Assembly (NCBI GenBank): GCA_026874595.1
Contig: CM049313.1
Location: 19,031,508 to 19,095,507, forward strand
Source: Sipunculus nudus
Lineage: Eukaryota; Annelida; Sipuncula; Golfingiida; Sipunculidae
Direction of reading: 5' to 3'
Length of the DNA: 64,000 bases
Of this stretch, positions 43,306 through 54,309 are shown one piece after another; within the stretch, counting starts at the first letter, position 1; every line of letters starts with the position of its first letter. The notes below the pieces were generated by a model. That model was given only the letters and a program-made list of their open reading frames with translations. It was not told the DNA's origin and searched no databases. The position numbers and the translations under genes were made by a program.

Positions 43306-45336
43306 GTTTCTATGTGAAAAGAGTTGTCTACCAGCAAGCATGGAAATGCTAAAGTTGCAATTAATTGCATTGATTATCCGATGCATTGCTCTACCCTTAG
43401 AGCAAAAGAAGTATACACAATAGAAGATAAATTTTACTTAGGCTTTTACTGCAGACATTTCATATATACATCAAATGTACAAACAATATTTTACAGCAGA
43501 AATATGTACAACCACTCGCACAACACTTAACAGATACAAAAATAAAGAGGCAGTGACATTATAAAAATAACATGCTCTGGACGAATCCATCGTTCATTAA
43601 CGCATGGTTTGAACAATATGGATGGCAAACTAGGCTACAAATTTTGAACAATGGCGATTCTTACATTTAATTTTCTGACATGGGTCCTGCTATATACAAC
43701 TGAGATCTGCCATAAAGGTATTATTAATATCCAATGTGCACTTGATTTGGTCATTTAAACTTTGACTTTACTGACATCATGCAAATTGTCTTAAACCATA
43801 GCTGATGTGTAATAAATGATTATTGGATGTAGTGAGACCACTGATGAATCATCTAGTAACTTGATAACAAGAGTTGGATTTTTATTCCATTGACCATTGT
43901 CCATCACATTCACAGTGCTGCCACTCTGGGATTTAATGGAAAAAAGTATAAAAGCCTACAAGAAAACTATAAACTTGTCTGAAAAAAAGTATGAAAAAAG
44001 TCTAAATCAGGCTAAACAGTGTAATTTCTGAAAATTTCATGAAAGAATATATTAATATATATATAAAATATATCAAAGTAATACAGATAGAAATTCAATA
44101 CATCATAGTGAAAGTGCTCCACCACGCAGGGGAGCATTTATAATGTATCATATACAATTAGTTTTTACTTCATGTATGACAGAACTGTTTCGTGAGTACA
44201 GTTGACTTGCCGGCTCACTCTCAGGTACTGGTGTATATATAAACACTCATTACCTGAAGAAGACAAATTTAGAACAAAAAAGTACAAAAAAAAGTATTAA
44301 CCCTGAAAAAAGTATGAAAAAAGAAGTCTTGCCTGAAAAAATATATTATTTATGAAAAGGTATACAGGGGCAGCACTGAATTCATCAGGTACTAAACTAA
44401 GCTGGTCATCTTGTACATCACGATACAACACAGGCATCACAACATTTTATCACAGGATGAAACCACAGCAAGGCAACCATACCAGGATGTCAGAACAACC
44501 TGCAGTGATAAAGAATCACATAATATCTTCCATCATTAACCTTAAACTACCACACATAGAAGTCCCTCAGGCACTTGGGGATAACATGCAATGATAAAGT
44601 AACAGACTGTAATTTATCTCAAATTCATGGCAGGTCATTAAGTAGTACCACAATGCTCCAACAGGTGGCAGCAAAGTTCATGTGGTTCTGTCATATCCAT
44701 TGACTGATGCACATCATAACTATTTTCAACCTAATCATTACAGCTGTAGCCACAAGTAACAACATGTCAATAAGCTCGAATGAAACATTGAACAAAAAGT
44801 TTTATGTAAAGTACAAAATATGCATGTGTGATACAAGATGAAACTATGCTATGTCAGTTGACCATGCTTTTTCTCTTTGTTCAGGTGCATAGATATATCA
44901 ACTTTTCTTGAATAAATATTCTGTCATTCACTGGACGTATAAAATACCATGTTCACCTATAACCAAGAGGTATCTTAGCCCTGACATAGACTGATGATGA
45001 TTGTAATGAGGTACTTTTTATGAGAATGAAAATATTCGCATTAAACACATCCAGTCACTATCTGGATTGTGCAATTCAATCAACATAAGCGTCTGGTACA
45101 AAAAATTTGCCAATATGGACTTACGGTGGTTATTTTGCTCTGTCCACTATCTTGACCGCCTGGTCCTGAACATACAATTCCTTACTTTGTGACTTCCCAC
45201 TTCTATTACTGTAACTGAGGAACCTTAACTTGTGTTAACATCCACTATCACAAGTGTCCAGTCCTGTAACTTATGATCTTGACGCTATGTGCAGGATTTA
45301 CTCCTATCCATGTAGACATGTGTACGGGCATGTTCC
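43306..45336. other. CREB3L 3' UTR and convergent intergenic DNA
   Basis: Contains the likely 3' UTR of the minus-strand bZIP gene. A minus-strand AATAAA lies at 43881-43886 (read as TTTATT on plus), 1.45 kb past the stop; I cannot tell if it is used. A CTCF-like 15-mer with one mismatch (CCAACAGGTGGCAGC) lies at 44658. No further gene seen. Confidence 0.4.
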
Positions 45337-45716
45337 TTACAAATCTGGACTTCGTGTGACTTCCTCATAACTCTGATGCTCCATCGCAGCTTCTCTCTGC
45401 TCCACTTGGTGATCTAGTTTTACGACCTGCTCATCAAATCCTCCGTTACTCAGCTCTGCCTTGCTCTGAAAGAGTAGGTCACCATTGTGAAGCAAATCCT
45501 CTTCTGGATGTTGGGTTTGATCAGTGTCATTGGACTCTTTCTTATCGAGACTAGCCTGAATATCCTGCATTGCTGCTTCAACTTTGTCTGACAGGACAGG
45601 TAACTTCGAGGACAGGTCAGCTGTATCCTTCTGGTTTTTCGGAGACACACCATAGGGGTCGCTAGTCTCTGCGTTTAAACCCTCCCCTGCCTCATTAAGT
45701 AGACTTCTGGACCTCC
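45337..45716 (-). CDS. CREB3L3: CREB3L exon 8 (lumenal tail, stop)
   Basis: From TTTTTAATAG to TAA. Opens with GRSRSLL, containing the S1P-like RSLL about 20 residues past the membrane segment, then a polar acidic tail ending EEVTRSPDL. Confidence 0.92.
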
Positions 45717-48700
45717 CTATTAAAAAAAAAAGGAATAAATGTCTTGCTGGCCTTAAAAAGAACGAGTATATTGCATGAAGACCATATAAGCTGCTGAATA
45801 GACCATGCTGTTTATATCATGCATAAATTAGTCATCTGATGACAGTACCGGGGGAACCTTATCATGGGTATGTCTTATTACTATAAAAATTATAAAATCC
45901 TAAAATAATTAACATAGTGATGGAAAAAGGGTAACTGGGTAAATCATTCTTTCAACCCAAAGACTTCTCATTTAAGTACAATAGGCAACACTGATGTAAA
46001 TAGGACATTTTGCAATGTACTACTGAATATTTGCTTCATTAGGGAATGATGGCATTCTACATAGGTAACTTGTTTCATTCAAATATGCGGATGTTCCATG
46101 CAAGTTCACGATCATGTTAATCCTGAACAAATCTCAAATATCTGCCCTTAATTTTAAACATCAATAGTAATATTTGCATTTTTATCAATCCATCTAGCTA
46201 AATATAATCCGATTGGCAGATCATTAAAGAAAAGTTAGTCAATTTGAGGTCTTACCTCCCACTGGCATTCTCTTCTCTAGGGCTTGCTGGTCTTTGGACA
46301 TGAATGGGTTGATGTTTGGTACGATAAGCAGGGCAAAGGACAGCAACAACACCTGGACAAATACATAACAAATCTCATAAACCACTTGGGAATAAATAAC
46401 ATGCGAGTGCTAAGGAACTTACATTCAGTTCTGATGTTTATGTTATGTATATTGATGTATCAATTTCGTAACTTGCGCATTTCATTTGCAACTATTTGCA
46501 GATATATAAAAATAATGATAAATCATGACCTGAAAAGGTGATAACATAAAAGAAAATCTGAATGTGTTGATATCAATTACCTTGCCAGTTTCAAATTTGA
46601 AATTCCAGTAAAATCCACTAAACTTTAACCAATAAAACCTACTTGTGGTCATCCCTGGTTTTCTGTAAATCATTTTTACTTTAACACAACATGGTTTGCA
46701 GTAAAATTTAAATATTTAAATGTAAACACTTAGGCCAAAAAAAAAGGTATGGTTCTCAGGCTAGTTTTTTCAATGTGGGCAGGCGGGCATTTTTTATTAA
46801 TTTTTAATTTTTTTTGTATATTTCAATAAAAATGTCAAATGATAAGGGAAGAGCATGATAATAACAGATTTATTTTGCTAAACTAGTAAAAGCACTACAT
46901 AACACAGAAAATTTTATCAAAATTATATGATTTTATTTTCTTGAAAGAAATGTCCGAGCAGCTGGAGCTTAAAATTGGCAAGTTTCTATTACAAAATCAA
47001 AATAAAAACTTTTGATGAGGGGGTTTAAAATTGAAGCGGGCGGTGCCTGAGAACCATACCATTTATTTTTTTTGGCCTTATGCACGCAAGTCCTGAATTG
47101 GATCAGAAGGGATATACTTTGATGAGAACACTGCACCATTCTTGAACACTTGTATTAAAAACATGTATTAAAGGTGCCCATTCACCTACCTTTTGAAAAA
47201 AAAATGTAGGTGATTTTTTGCTTCCGCTGTGTATATATATAAGGGCATCAACATGTTTGTAAACACTGCAATGTTGACAAACAGGAAAAACATGTAACCT
47301 AAGGTGGTAGGTTGGATATATGCAGAGGTCGCTTGTTGCAAAACACAGTTTGCTAAGCTCTGGCTTATTTGACTTGTTGCCAGATGCCCTTGTTGACTTT
47401 GTTATTATTATTTTGCCAGGCCCCTACATATTATAAACACATTGATATAAACAAAACAGGCACTCTGTGTGAGTTGATATCAACGTTTTCTTACCTATTT
47501 TTATAGAAGCTCTTAGGGATTATCTTTAGTTTATAAAGGTCAGATAGGTGATTGGGCCCATTTAACCATTGCCTGATGGGGCATTTGGACTTGATGAGTG
47601 CACTTACCGCGATACATGTGCCAGTCTGGGCAGGCTTGTTGGATGATGACACCAGGTTCTGGATCTTCTTCAGCTGCTGAAGCAGGGTCCTGCAACAGTA
47701 ACAGCCCTGTTATAAGATGCAGCCTTCAATGTGTCAGCAAGCATGTTACAGAGCTGGTCACCTGTGCAGTCATACAGGTAGTACAATTATTTAATGAATA
47801 AACTATTACATAACCTCAAACGGCAGTCTACCAAATCAGCCAACCACCACATTTTTTTCTATCTAATGCAATCACTGCATATATCTTGTGTACAAAAAAC
47901 TATGCAAACTTTAAATCAACTTTAGTTTAAATTCAGGTAGAGAATCAATATAAACCTCCAAATTACACTGGGTGGGCCTTGGGTACTACATTGTATCTGC
48001 TTATCTGTATATCTGCTTATGGTCCTGAAAAATATATTTCTACAGATATATGGAAGATTTTTTAAATGCTTTGCAGTATAGCAGGGTACATAGTTTTTTT
48101 TTCAAGGTACTATGGACCAAGAAGACCCCTTAATAAAGGCAATTCCTTGAGCAATAGATACTTGTCAGCCTCATCTGTTCATCTGCCATTAACAACTCCA
48201 CATTTGGCGAAGTTTATCATACTTTTTTCAATTCATACTTCTCTATGAGAATTGCAAGGGAATGGAACAAAAACATGGAAAATGGAACATTTTTTGGGGG
48301 GCAGGAACAAAATAGCAAAAGTTTAAGCCCTGAAATTTTCTTAATCCAGTTTTTTTCATGAAATATAGTGTCGGCGTGCTCAGCATGTGAATGGAAACAC
48401 ACCACATTAAACAGATCCTCAGAGCATGACGTACCCAAATACAAAAAAAAGAAGAGTATGTAGACTTGTTCTTTATAGCATTATGTACACAGAAGATGTA
48501 GACTTGTTCCTTACAGGTTTTGTTTCTCCAGGTTGTTGACCTTCTTCTGAAGTTGCTGGTTTTGCACCGTGCACGCCTTCACTCGCTTCTCTAGACCATC
48601 AATGTACTCCTGCTTACGTTTCCTGCTCTCCTTAGCAGATACCTTCACCAAACAAAAAGTAACAATATGGTTATATTACCTTCAAGAAACAAAGTAACAA

Positions 48701-51700
48701 TACATATGATTATTTATGTAGAATACAATTCATTTTATTCAGGCTTAAATATATAACAATGATATACATTTAAAATAGATCTAAGCTTGTTTAAATACAC
48801 AACCCCTCCACCCCTCCCAACAAAAGACAAGAGTCTTTCTGCATTTTCTTAAGTAATTCAAAATAACTCACAAAAATTAAGTGCTCCATTTTGGCTTTAT
48901 GCCAAACCCTCTTCAAAGAAACCAGATGCAAATATTCATTTCATTGTTAGCAATATAAAACGCTCCTTATACATATGCACTGTAAACATATGGTTTCTGG
49001 ACAAATACCTTATTTCTAATTTTGCGTCGGACACCTTTAAGTGCTCTTTCTTCCTCTTTTGTCAATGGCATGTCTGTGGGCAGAACAACACCTTCTTTTG
49101 CCAAGAGAAACTTTTCTTCATCAGATAACATCAAACCACTAGTCTGGAACAATCATACAATTATCTGTTAATTTCCAAACCATACCCCTTTAAATGGATG
49201 CTGGTATATTACTTCATCCTTTAGAAGTCAGGGTCATATGAAAATTATCATCATTTATCATAAAAGGTTTAAAAGAGTTAATATCAACAAAAATATACAT
49301 TAAAAATTCTGACTCTTTGACTAAAATATTACCATCAAATGTCAGTTTCTCAAATTGTGAAACCCATTCTTTTATTCAAATTAAGTCTAGATCACATTCT
49401 GCAGTTAAGCTTATCTGACAAGCCAGTTAATATTGTGCCAAAAATTGATTTTTTTTAGGTAATTAAGTAATGAATTATCAACGTAAACCTGTACAGCAGC
49501 ATATGACCTGTCCTCCAACGTTATTTGAATGTGCTTAACAGTTTTCAACAAGTTTTGAGCAATGTTAGACTCCTGGACTTGAGTCCACTTTTTAGGAACT
49601 CTGACTTGGATTTGAGGGTCCTGGACTCGGACTTTTGCTTGGAGGTAAGGACTTGAGAAATCAGACTGTAAAACCCTTCAGTATAATAAAATTGGAAAAC
49701 CCTTCAGTAATATAAAGCCCAGAAAACCCTTCAGTTAAATAGAGCCTGTAAAACCCTCAAGTAAAATAAAGCCTTGAAAACCCTTCAGTAAAACAGAGCT
49801 CGGAAAACCCTTCAGTGAAATTGAGCCCAGAAAACCCTTCAGTAAAATGGAGCCCAGAAAATTCTTCAGGAAAATAGAGCCTGGAAAACCCTTAAGTAAA
49901 ATACAGCCTGGAAAACCCTTTAGTAAAATAGAGCCCAGAAAACTCTTCAGTAAAATAGAGCCTGGAAAACCCTGCAGTAAAATAGAGCCTGAAAAACCCT
50001 TCAGTTAAATAGAGCCCGAAAAACCCTTCAGTAAAATAGAGCCCGGGATGAGAGTGACTATTAGGGACCCACCTGAGAGCTCTTGATGTCATCCATCGTG
50101 AATGGTAACGTGTCACCAGTTGACAAGTCATTTATTGCACATTTATCATCATCTGTAGCTCGTAAACTTGATACTAACTCAGCTTCTGATATCAAACTGT
50201 TAATATCAATACCTGTAAGGATAAGAGACACAAATTTAAACTTAAAAGACAGTTCTGTCACAATTTTAATAATTAAATAATGTACAGGTTATTCTGTGAC
50301 TAACATATCAGTACACATTGAAAATAGGACGATGTGTATACATATGAAAATTTACAAACAGACTGGCAAAATAGTCTTCTGTCTGTCAGTGTCAAAAGCT
50401 TTAGCCTATGGTGTATGTGTGTAGAACTGAATTTTAACAAGGTCAGCTGTGACATCTATATTATTAGAAGCAGCTGTTTGTGGAAACAAATATGTTTGAG
50501 CACACCTGCCAAGTGCCAACAGGTGCAACAGTTAGACTTGGGTGTTCATTAGGGTCTGGTGTTTAAGCCCCACTAACCAGATGTACTTTTAATTTTTATT
50601 TTCTTTAACAGGAGTTTCAAAAGGAAGAAAATTTGAAGAGTCAGGGATGCTCCGGACAAAATTTGTGTGTGTCAAATGGGCATTGGGAGGATCCTAATGG
50701 TAGGTGACTTGGGTCAAATTTTGAAGGATTGTGAACATATTTCTTTTTCTTTTACATCATTCTCATATCATTACATTTTTAGATATTGTGTCATTATAGA
50801 TTATTTGATCAGAGTGAAAACTAGGAGTTAACTGTCAGCAGTGTTTACATAACTGACTGGTTTTTGATGTATCAGCATCTTAGGCGACTGCTGAAAGTCC
50901 CAACTTTGAACCTCAGAGTCTTACAGCCCAAAATTTTGTGCATCTAGTGGGATGCTTGGACCCCCAGAATCTAGCATCCAAATGAGATACTAAGAGTCTC
51001 AGATGCTTATCCCATGCTCTGGAAAGCCCTGCTTTTATCACTGTGGATTTGATGAATGTATTAACATGTCGATCAATATCACTAGATTGTGAAGCACACT
51101 ATACCAGGCTATAGTTTCTAATTTTGTTGACACTTATGTAAAACAAGAACTTACCAATATCCAGAGTGACATCTCGCTCCTCTGAGCTGGACCTGGCGTA
51201 GTCTTGTGTAACCCCTGATAACCCTGCAGTATCCAAAGTACTGAATGTCAAATCCTCCATGTTGACATCGCTGTTGTCCCCGCTGAGTGGACTGGGGGAA
51301 TCCTCAGTGCTGCATGGAGACCCATGTCCACTTTGGGGACTCATGCTGCCACTGTAGTCACTGTGAGGTGGGGAGCAAGTACCATCAAGAGAAACTCCAC
51401 TGTCACTGTGTAAAGGAGATCGTGAATATTTGTGATCAAAATGAAGTGCATTCTTGGACTGGTTCAGGGTCATGTCTGTTTCTTCGACAGCGCCTGTGCC
51501 AGGGCTGTGACCTGTTTTTTGTGTGCTGACATCAGTCCCCTGTAGCTCAGAATCAAAGCCCTCTTGTTCTGTGTGTGTATTCTGTACTCCCAGGAAACTG
51601 AGAAAGTCATCAGACATGGGGAACTGGTCCAGATCACCCTGAAAGAATAATATCAAATTCTTCATCATAAAATTCAGTAATATAATACAGATTCAATGAC

Positions 51701-53689
51701 AGGCCTGATCTCAATATCCATTATGTATAATTAATGATACTTAAACAGATCAACCTTTTAGAGATATTAACAACTTGAAACAAGAGAGGCTCCTATTTTC
51801 ATGTAAATTTACCTGTAGCAGTTTAATTTTATACAGTTTTGCAGTCTCCTGTATATCCATGTCACCAAGTGTCCACCACGGGTGATTCTCAATTATAGTT
51901 GCCAGATGATACCAGTAGTAGGATTTATTTGTACAAAAATGTGCATTTTACACATGGACTTCTGTACACTCTCTTTAGAAGCAGATGCCTGATTATAAAC
52001 ATGTAGCACAGAGGAATCAGGGGTGGATATGGTGTGAGATTGTTGGGTAATCAACAACTGTGAGTAAACAGAATAAAGCTTCTTGGGATGAGACAAGGTG
52101 AGAGCAAGCTCCTCTAAATCAACAGGATTTGATGCAACCAAGGGAAATTCAATTATTTAATTGAAAAGTGAAATAAAGGGGGCAGTTGTAAGATGGACCT
52201 CATGAACCTTGTGTTCAAATCCATTTGAATCTAAATTTGTCCTTCCTTCATTTCTTTATTAACTTTGAAAATAAAGTATTTCTTCTGTAGCATCCTTTTT
52301 AGCTTAAAATGGATATTAACAAACAAAAGAAACATCACTGACATAATATGAGGTCCAATTAGCAAGCTTTTTTCTTACGCCAGGAGAGTATAATCTATAT
52401 GCATTCATTCCAGTATGTGTATGTTTGTTCAGAATCTCTTGGTATCTTCAGGGCATTCCAGGAATGGGCAAGAAAGAATAAACCTGATTTTGGTGTGGAT
52501 CTGGCATGTGAACCTGATTCAAGAACGTCATCATAGAAATATTCACAAATGTATAGCCATGCACCTATAATTTTATGCATGAATGAACCTTGGAAGGGCC
52601 AATATGGGCCAAATAAGTGACTACAAACACAGTGCTAAGAATGTAGATTTCTTGTTGCATATGATTTTTGTTTCTTTATTAAAGAACCAACTGTGTTTGC
52701 CACTATGGGGAACCATAAATGATAAAAGCAGAACCAAAATATCAAGGTGGATTGTGTACTCTGTTGACTGTCATCTCAGTCATGGTAAAGGTTTGTCCTG
52801 TACTACCATGATGGCTAGGGGCTCCAACTCAGTCATGCACACTGTAAGGGAAATTTACTGCAGCACGACACTCAACCTGGATTACAGATAATGAAAGGAA
52901 AAAACAAAAATTCTGAATCATTTAGACTGGATAATTTACTGCAATGGAAAGATCAAATGGTATATGACATTATGGTGGCTAAATAACATCTTCATGTATT
53001 TAACACAGTATAAATTTATGATAATTACCTAAAATACAGACATGTCTAGTGTATTATCTTGTCACTTAGTACTAACCCCCATTTACGGGTCGTCCGTTCA
53101 TGTGTATATTGGGAGGTTTCAAGGGAATTTAGAACTCCAGTAGCGTTTTTTAATTGTATTAAATAAAGCCATATTTGACCTTGTGTGTGTTATGTGCACA
53201 TAAGTAAAAACACAACTTGTTTTTATTCAATCATTCCGTTCCATGTTTTATGCAGGTGTGTGCAGATAAATCATATGTTCCTTCACCCATGACGTTGTAC
53301 AGATATAACTGGTGCAAGGAATGTCAACTCATGACATCAACAAGGTACAGGACAACTATGACAGCATCTATTAATACCAAAAAAAATAATACTCAACTGA
53401 CAACTAAAGTATTATGAACTCATAAACTATATGACAGCACAATATGTAATACAGACACTAAAACAAGAGTTAAGAAAATAGTTCTCACCAAGTCTGGAAG
53501 GTCTGTAAGCCCAGGCATAGTTGTTTGGTCTGGGCTATTATTGTGTGACTGGTTGGATGGGTTTAGTGTGTTCTTCTCAAAATGGCCTATATCCAAACTT
53601 GTTTCGTTGACAAGAATTCCGTTTTCTTGATCAAATAACAGATCCAGTACCTCTGCCTGAGATGGCAAATGTTCTTCTGAAAATGACAT
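45337..53689 (-). CDS. CREB3L3: CREB3/CREB3L3-type ER-membrane bZIP transcription factor, 8 exons
   Basis: Complete gene; the exons join in frame to 548 residues. Layout: acidic/hydrophobic activation segment ([15 protein letters not shown], about 13-27); [10 protein letters not shown] (75-84); DHKY (135-138), matching the HCF-1-binding motif [DE]HxY; Ser/Pro-rich DSGVS region; [11 protein letters not shown]; the family's ATB block [13 protein letters not shown]...PLTKEEE; bZIP basic region with N319-x7-R327 and leucine zipper; [18 protein letters not shown] membrane segment (about 385-402) with prolines; RSLL (426-429), a fit to the S1P site RxxL; acidic lumenal tail with one N-D-T sequon (485). 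Known family role: held in the ER, cut by S1P/S2P after Golgi transit, then activates secretory and stress genes. Start is the first ATG, with A at -3. CREB3L3 is the closest match; CREB3 and CREB3L4 are alternatives. Confidence 0.94.
46256..46352 (-). CDS. CREB3L3: CREB3L exon 7 (membrane segment)
   Basis: From TTTGTCCAG to GTGGGAG|GTAAGA, ending in phase 1. Encodes [22 protein letters not shown], the core of the transmembrane helix and the Pro-containing exit seen in CREB3 proteins (LPSISPF in relatives). Confidence 0.94.
46733..47077. mobile_element. PIF/Harbinger-type MITE, copy 1
   Basis: Inverted ends GGCC(A)n...GTATGGTTCTCAGGC / GCCTGAGAACCATAC...TTTTGGCC, with TTA on both sides (46730-46732, 47078-47080). 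The 3-bp TTA duplication and lack of coding capacity fit a Harbinger MITE. Sits in the CREB3L intron before exon 7. Confidence 0.8.
47172..47561. mobile_element. MITE with 17-bp inverted ends and TTAA flanks
   Basis: AGGTGCCCATTCACCTA at the left pairs with TAGGTGATTGGGCCCAT at the right (14 of 17 positions) and TTAA lies on both sides (47168-47171, 47562-47565). TTAA targets are typical of piggyBac-type elements, but the end sequence is not the classic CCYT, so the class is tentative. It shares one intron with the Harbinger MITE. Confidence 0.6.
47608..47689 (-). CDS. CREB3L3: CREB3L exon 6 (end of zipper)
   Basis: From CTGTTGCAG to ATCGCG|GTAAGT. Encodes [28 protein letters not shown], closely matching the family's LLEQLKKLQ......QTGTC.A that leads into the membrane helix. 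Confidence 0.95.
48515..48642 (-). CDS. CREB3L3: CREB3L exon 5 (basic region and zipper)
   Basis: From TTTGGTGAAG to AACCT|GTAAGG, ending in phase 2. Encodes [20 protein letters not shown] continuing [15 protein letters not shown] and NNLEKQN: bZIP basic region, then heptads. The SAQ(E/D)SR of most relatives reads SAKESR here. Confidence 0.95.
49009..49143 (-). CDS. CREB3L3: CREB3L exon 4 (ATB domain)
   Basis: From TTGTTCCAG to AATAAG|GTATTT, 45 codons in phase 0. Encodes [38 protein letters not shown] and IRNK, the family-specific block before the basic region. The splice falls right after the invariant N-K. Confidence 0.95.
49666..50046 (+). repeat. 27-bp minisatellite, about 14 copies, beside a splice donor
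   Basis: Units like AAAACCCTTCAGTAAAATAG AGCCCAG repeat every 26-28 bp with scattered substitutions. The array ends about 25 bp from the donor of CREB3L exon 3 (GT at 50072-50071). On the minus strand one frame reads GLYFTEGF. repeats, with no link to the real gene frame. Confidence 0.9.
50073..50212 (-). CDS. CREB3L3: CREB3L exon 3
   Basis: From ATCCTTACAG to TCTCAG|GTGGGT. Encodes [24 protein letters not shown]...[12 protein letters not shown]. The last part matches the LTVKDLLLS-type segment of CREB3L3. Confidence 0.9.
51155..51638 (-). CDS. CREB3L3: CREB3L exon 2 (regulatory region)
   Basis: From TTCTTTCAG to GATATTG|GTAAGT, the longest exon (484 bp). Encodes [26 protein letters not shown] with the DHKY motif, SDSGVS and a Ser/Pro/Gly-rich stretch ([20 protein letters not shown]). 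DDFLS and DSG.S are shared with CREB3L3. Confidence 0.93.
51813..51887 (-). CDS. possible in-frame cassette exon of CREB3L
   Basis: 75 bp, open in the gene's frame, with a good donor (CTACAG|GTAAAT) but a weak acceptor (CTATAATTGAG, no clear pyrimidine tract). It would add [20 protein letters not shown] plus IKLLQ between exons 1 and 2, both phase 0. The gene joins perfectly without it. Confidence 0.3.
51888..53488 (-). other. CREB3L first coding intron, nothing classifiable
   Basis: Holds an 82-codon minus-strand open frame (52141-51893: [20 protein letters not shown]...) and a 102-codon plus-strand frame (52583-52891) that I cannot assign. Could be remnants of an old element. No splice evidence ties them to the gene. 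Confidence 0.4.
53489..53689 (-). CDS. CREB3L3: CREB3L exon 1 (start, activation domain)
   Basis: ATG at 53689-53687 in context CATCAACATG (A at -3); ends GACTTG|GTGAGA in phase 0. Encodes [20 protein letters not shown] followed by QENGIL..., like the LLDLLFDRQDGIL start of CREB3L3. The open frame continues upstream without an ATG. Confidence 0.92.
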
Positions 53690-53749
53690 GTTGATGGCGA
53701 TGTGTAGTTTGATATGCAGTAAATTTGTTCTCGGCCAACGTTCGCCAAA

Positions 53750-53757
53750 TGACGTGG
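53750..53757 (+). promoter_or_regulatory. UPR element (UPRE core TGACGTGG), proximal
   Basis: Exact TGACGTGG 61 bp before the CREB3L start codon, followed by CCAC. This core is bound by ATF6, XBP1 and CREB3-family factors. It may lie in the promoter or the 5' UTR, as the transcription start is unknown. Confidence 0.5.
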
Positions 53758-53761
53758 CCAC

Positions 53762-54130
53762 ACGAGTCTTGTTGTGCTAGCTCTGGCAACTCGTCAACAA
53801 CTCAAGTCTCTCACCTGCTCACATTCACAGTGTTGTGACGCGGAGGGAGTCCCTGGCGACGAACCGTCTTTGCCTTTTCTAACAGTTAAAGTCGAATCTA
53901 CTTTAATAATAAAGTCTTTCAAACGCTCATGATACAGCTGGTAAATTACAAGTCAGCCTCAGGAGCTTGTAATTAGATCTAAATGTAAAATTTACCACCC
54001 GGTTGTGCAAGTCGGCGTTTCCTCCGGGGTCAAATTCGGACTTCCCCCAACTTACAGTGTTGCTATATTTAGAAACATGACTCAAATGTGCCAGCGGAGC
54101 ACGGGTGACGTGGAACCTCACTCATAGTAG
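53762..54130 (-). promoter_or_regulatory. CREB3L promoter/5' UTR region
   Basis: Clearly richer in CpG and GC than its surroundings (GTGACGCGGAGGGAG, GGCGACGAACCG, CCTCCGGGGTC). No TATA box or initiator stands out. A donor-like GTGAGA on minus at 53815 could end an upstream noncoding exon, but I see no matching acceptor. Confidence 0.4.
54106..54113 (+). promoter_or_regulatory. UPR element (UPRE core TGACGTGG), distal
   Basis: Second exact TGACGTGG, 417 bp before the CREB3L start codon and in the same orientation as the proximal one. Confidence 0.5.
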
Positions 54131-54309
54131 ACTCGTACCGTAAACAATTAAGCGTCGAAACCGTTACCGGATGTCCCTAGATTGGTTCCGTCCAATGATT
54201 GCTGAGCTGATTGTATATTACTAAAAATGCATTTAATAATAAATTTATTTATATCGCGTAAAAACCATTTTCTCTAATCGCTTTACATTAAAATCATAAT
54301 AAACTGTAT

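Noticed and set aside
43183-43386. Peptide SLVVKALDF...WFEP as a gene, or a tRNA gene at 43199-43305
   Set aside because: The peptide is a typical SINE translation. The tRNA-like region lacks a foldable acceptor stem and has a decayed B box.
49892-50131. Minus-strand frame with repeated GLYFTEGF. peptides
   Set aside because: A shadow of the 27-bp minisatellite. It is out of frame with CREB3L exon 3, whose own frame stops three codons into the intron.
51893-52141. 82-codon minus-strand frame in the first CREB3L intron as an exon
   Set aside because: Polar and protein-like, but it has no ATG, no family match I know and no convincing splice sites.
53690-53761. Upstream in-frame extension of the CREB3L start
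   Set aside because: The extension opens with a GTG codon; the first ATG in frame is at 53689 in good context and gives the expected N-terminus.
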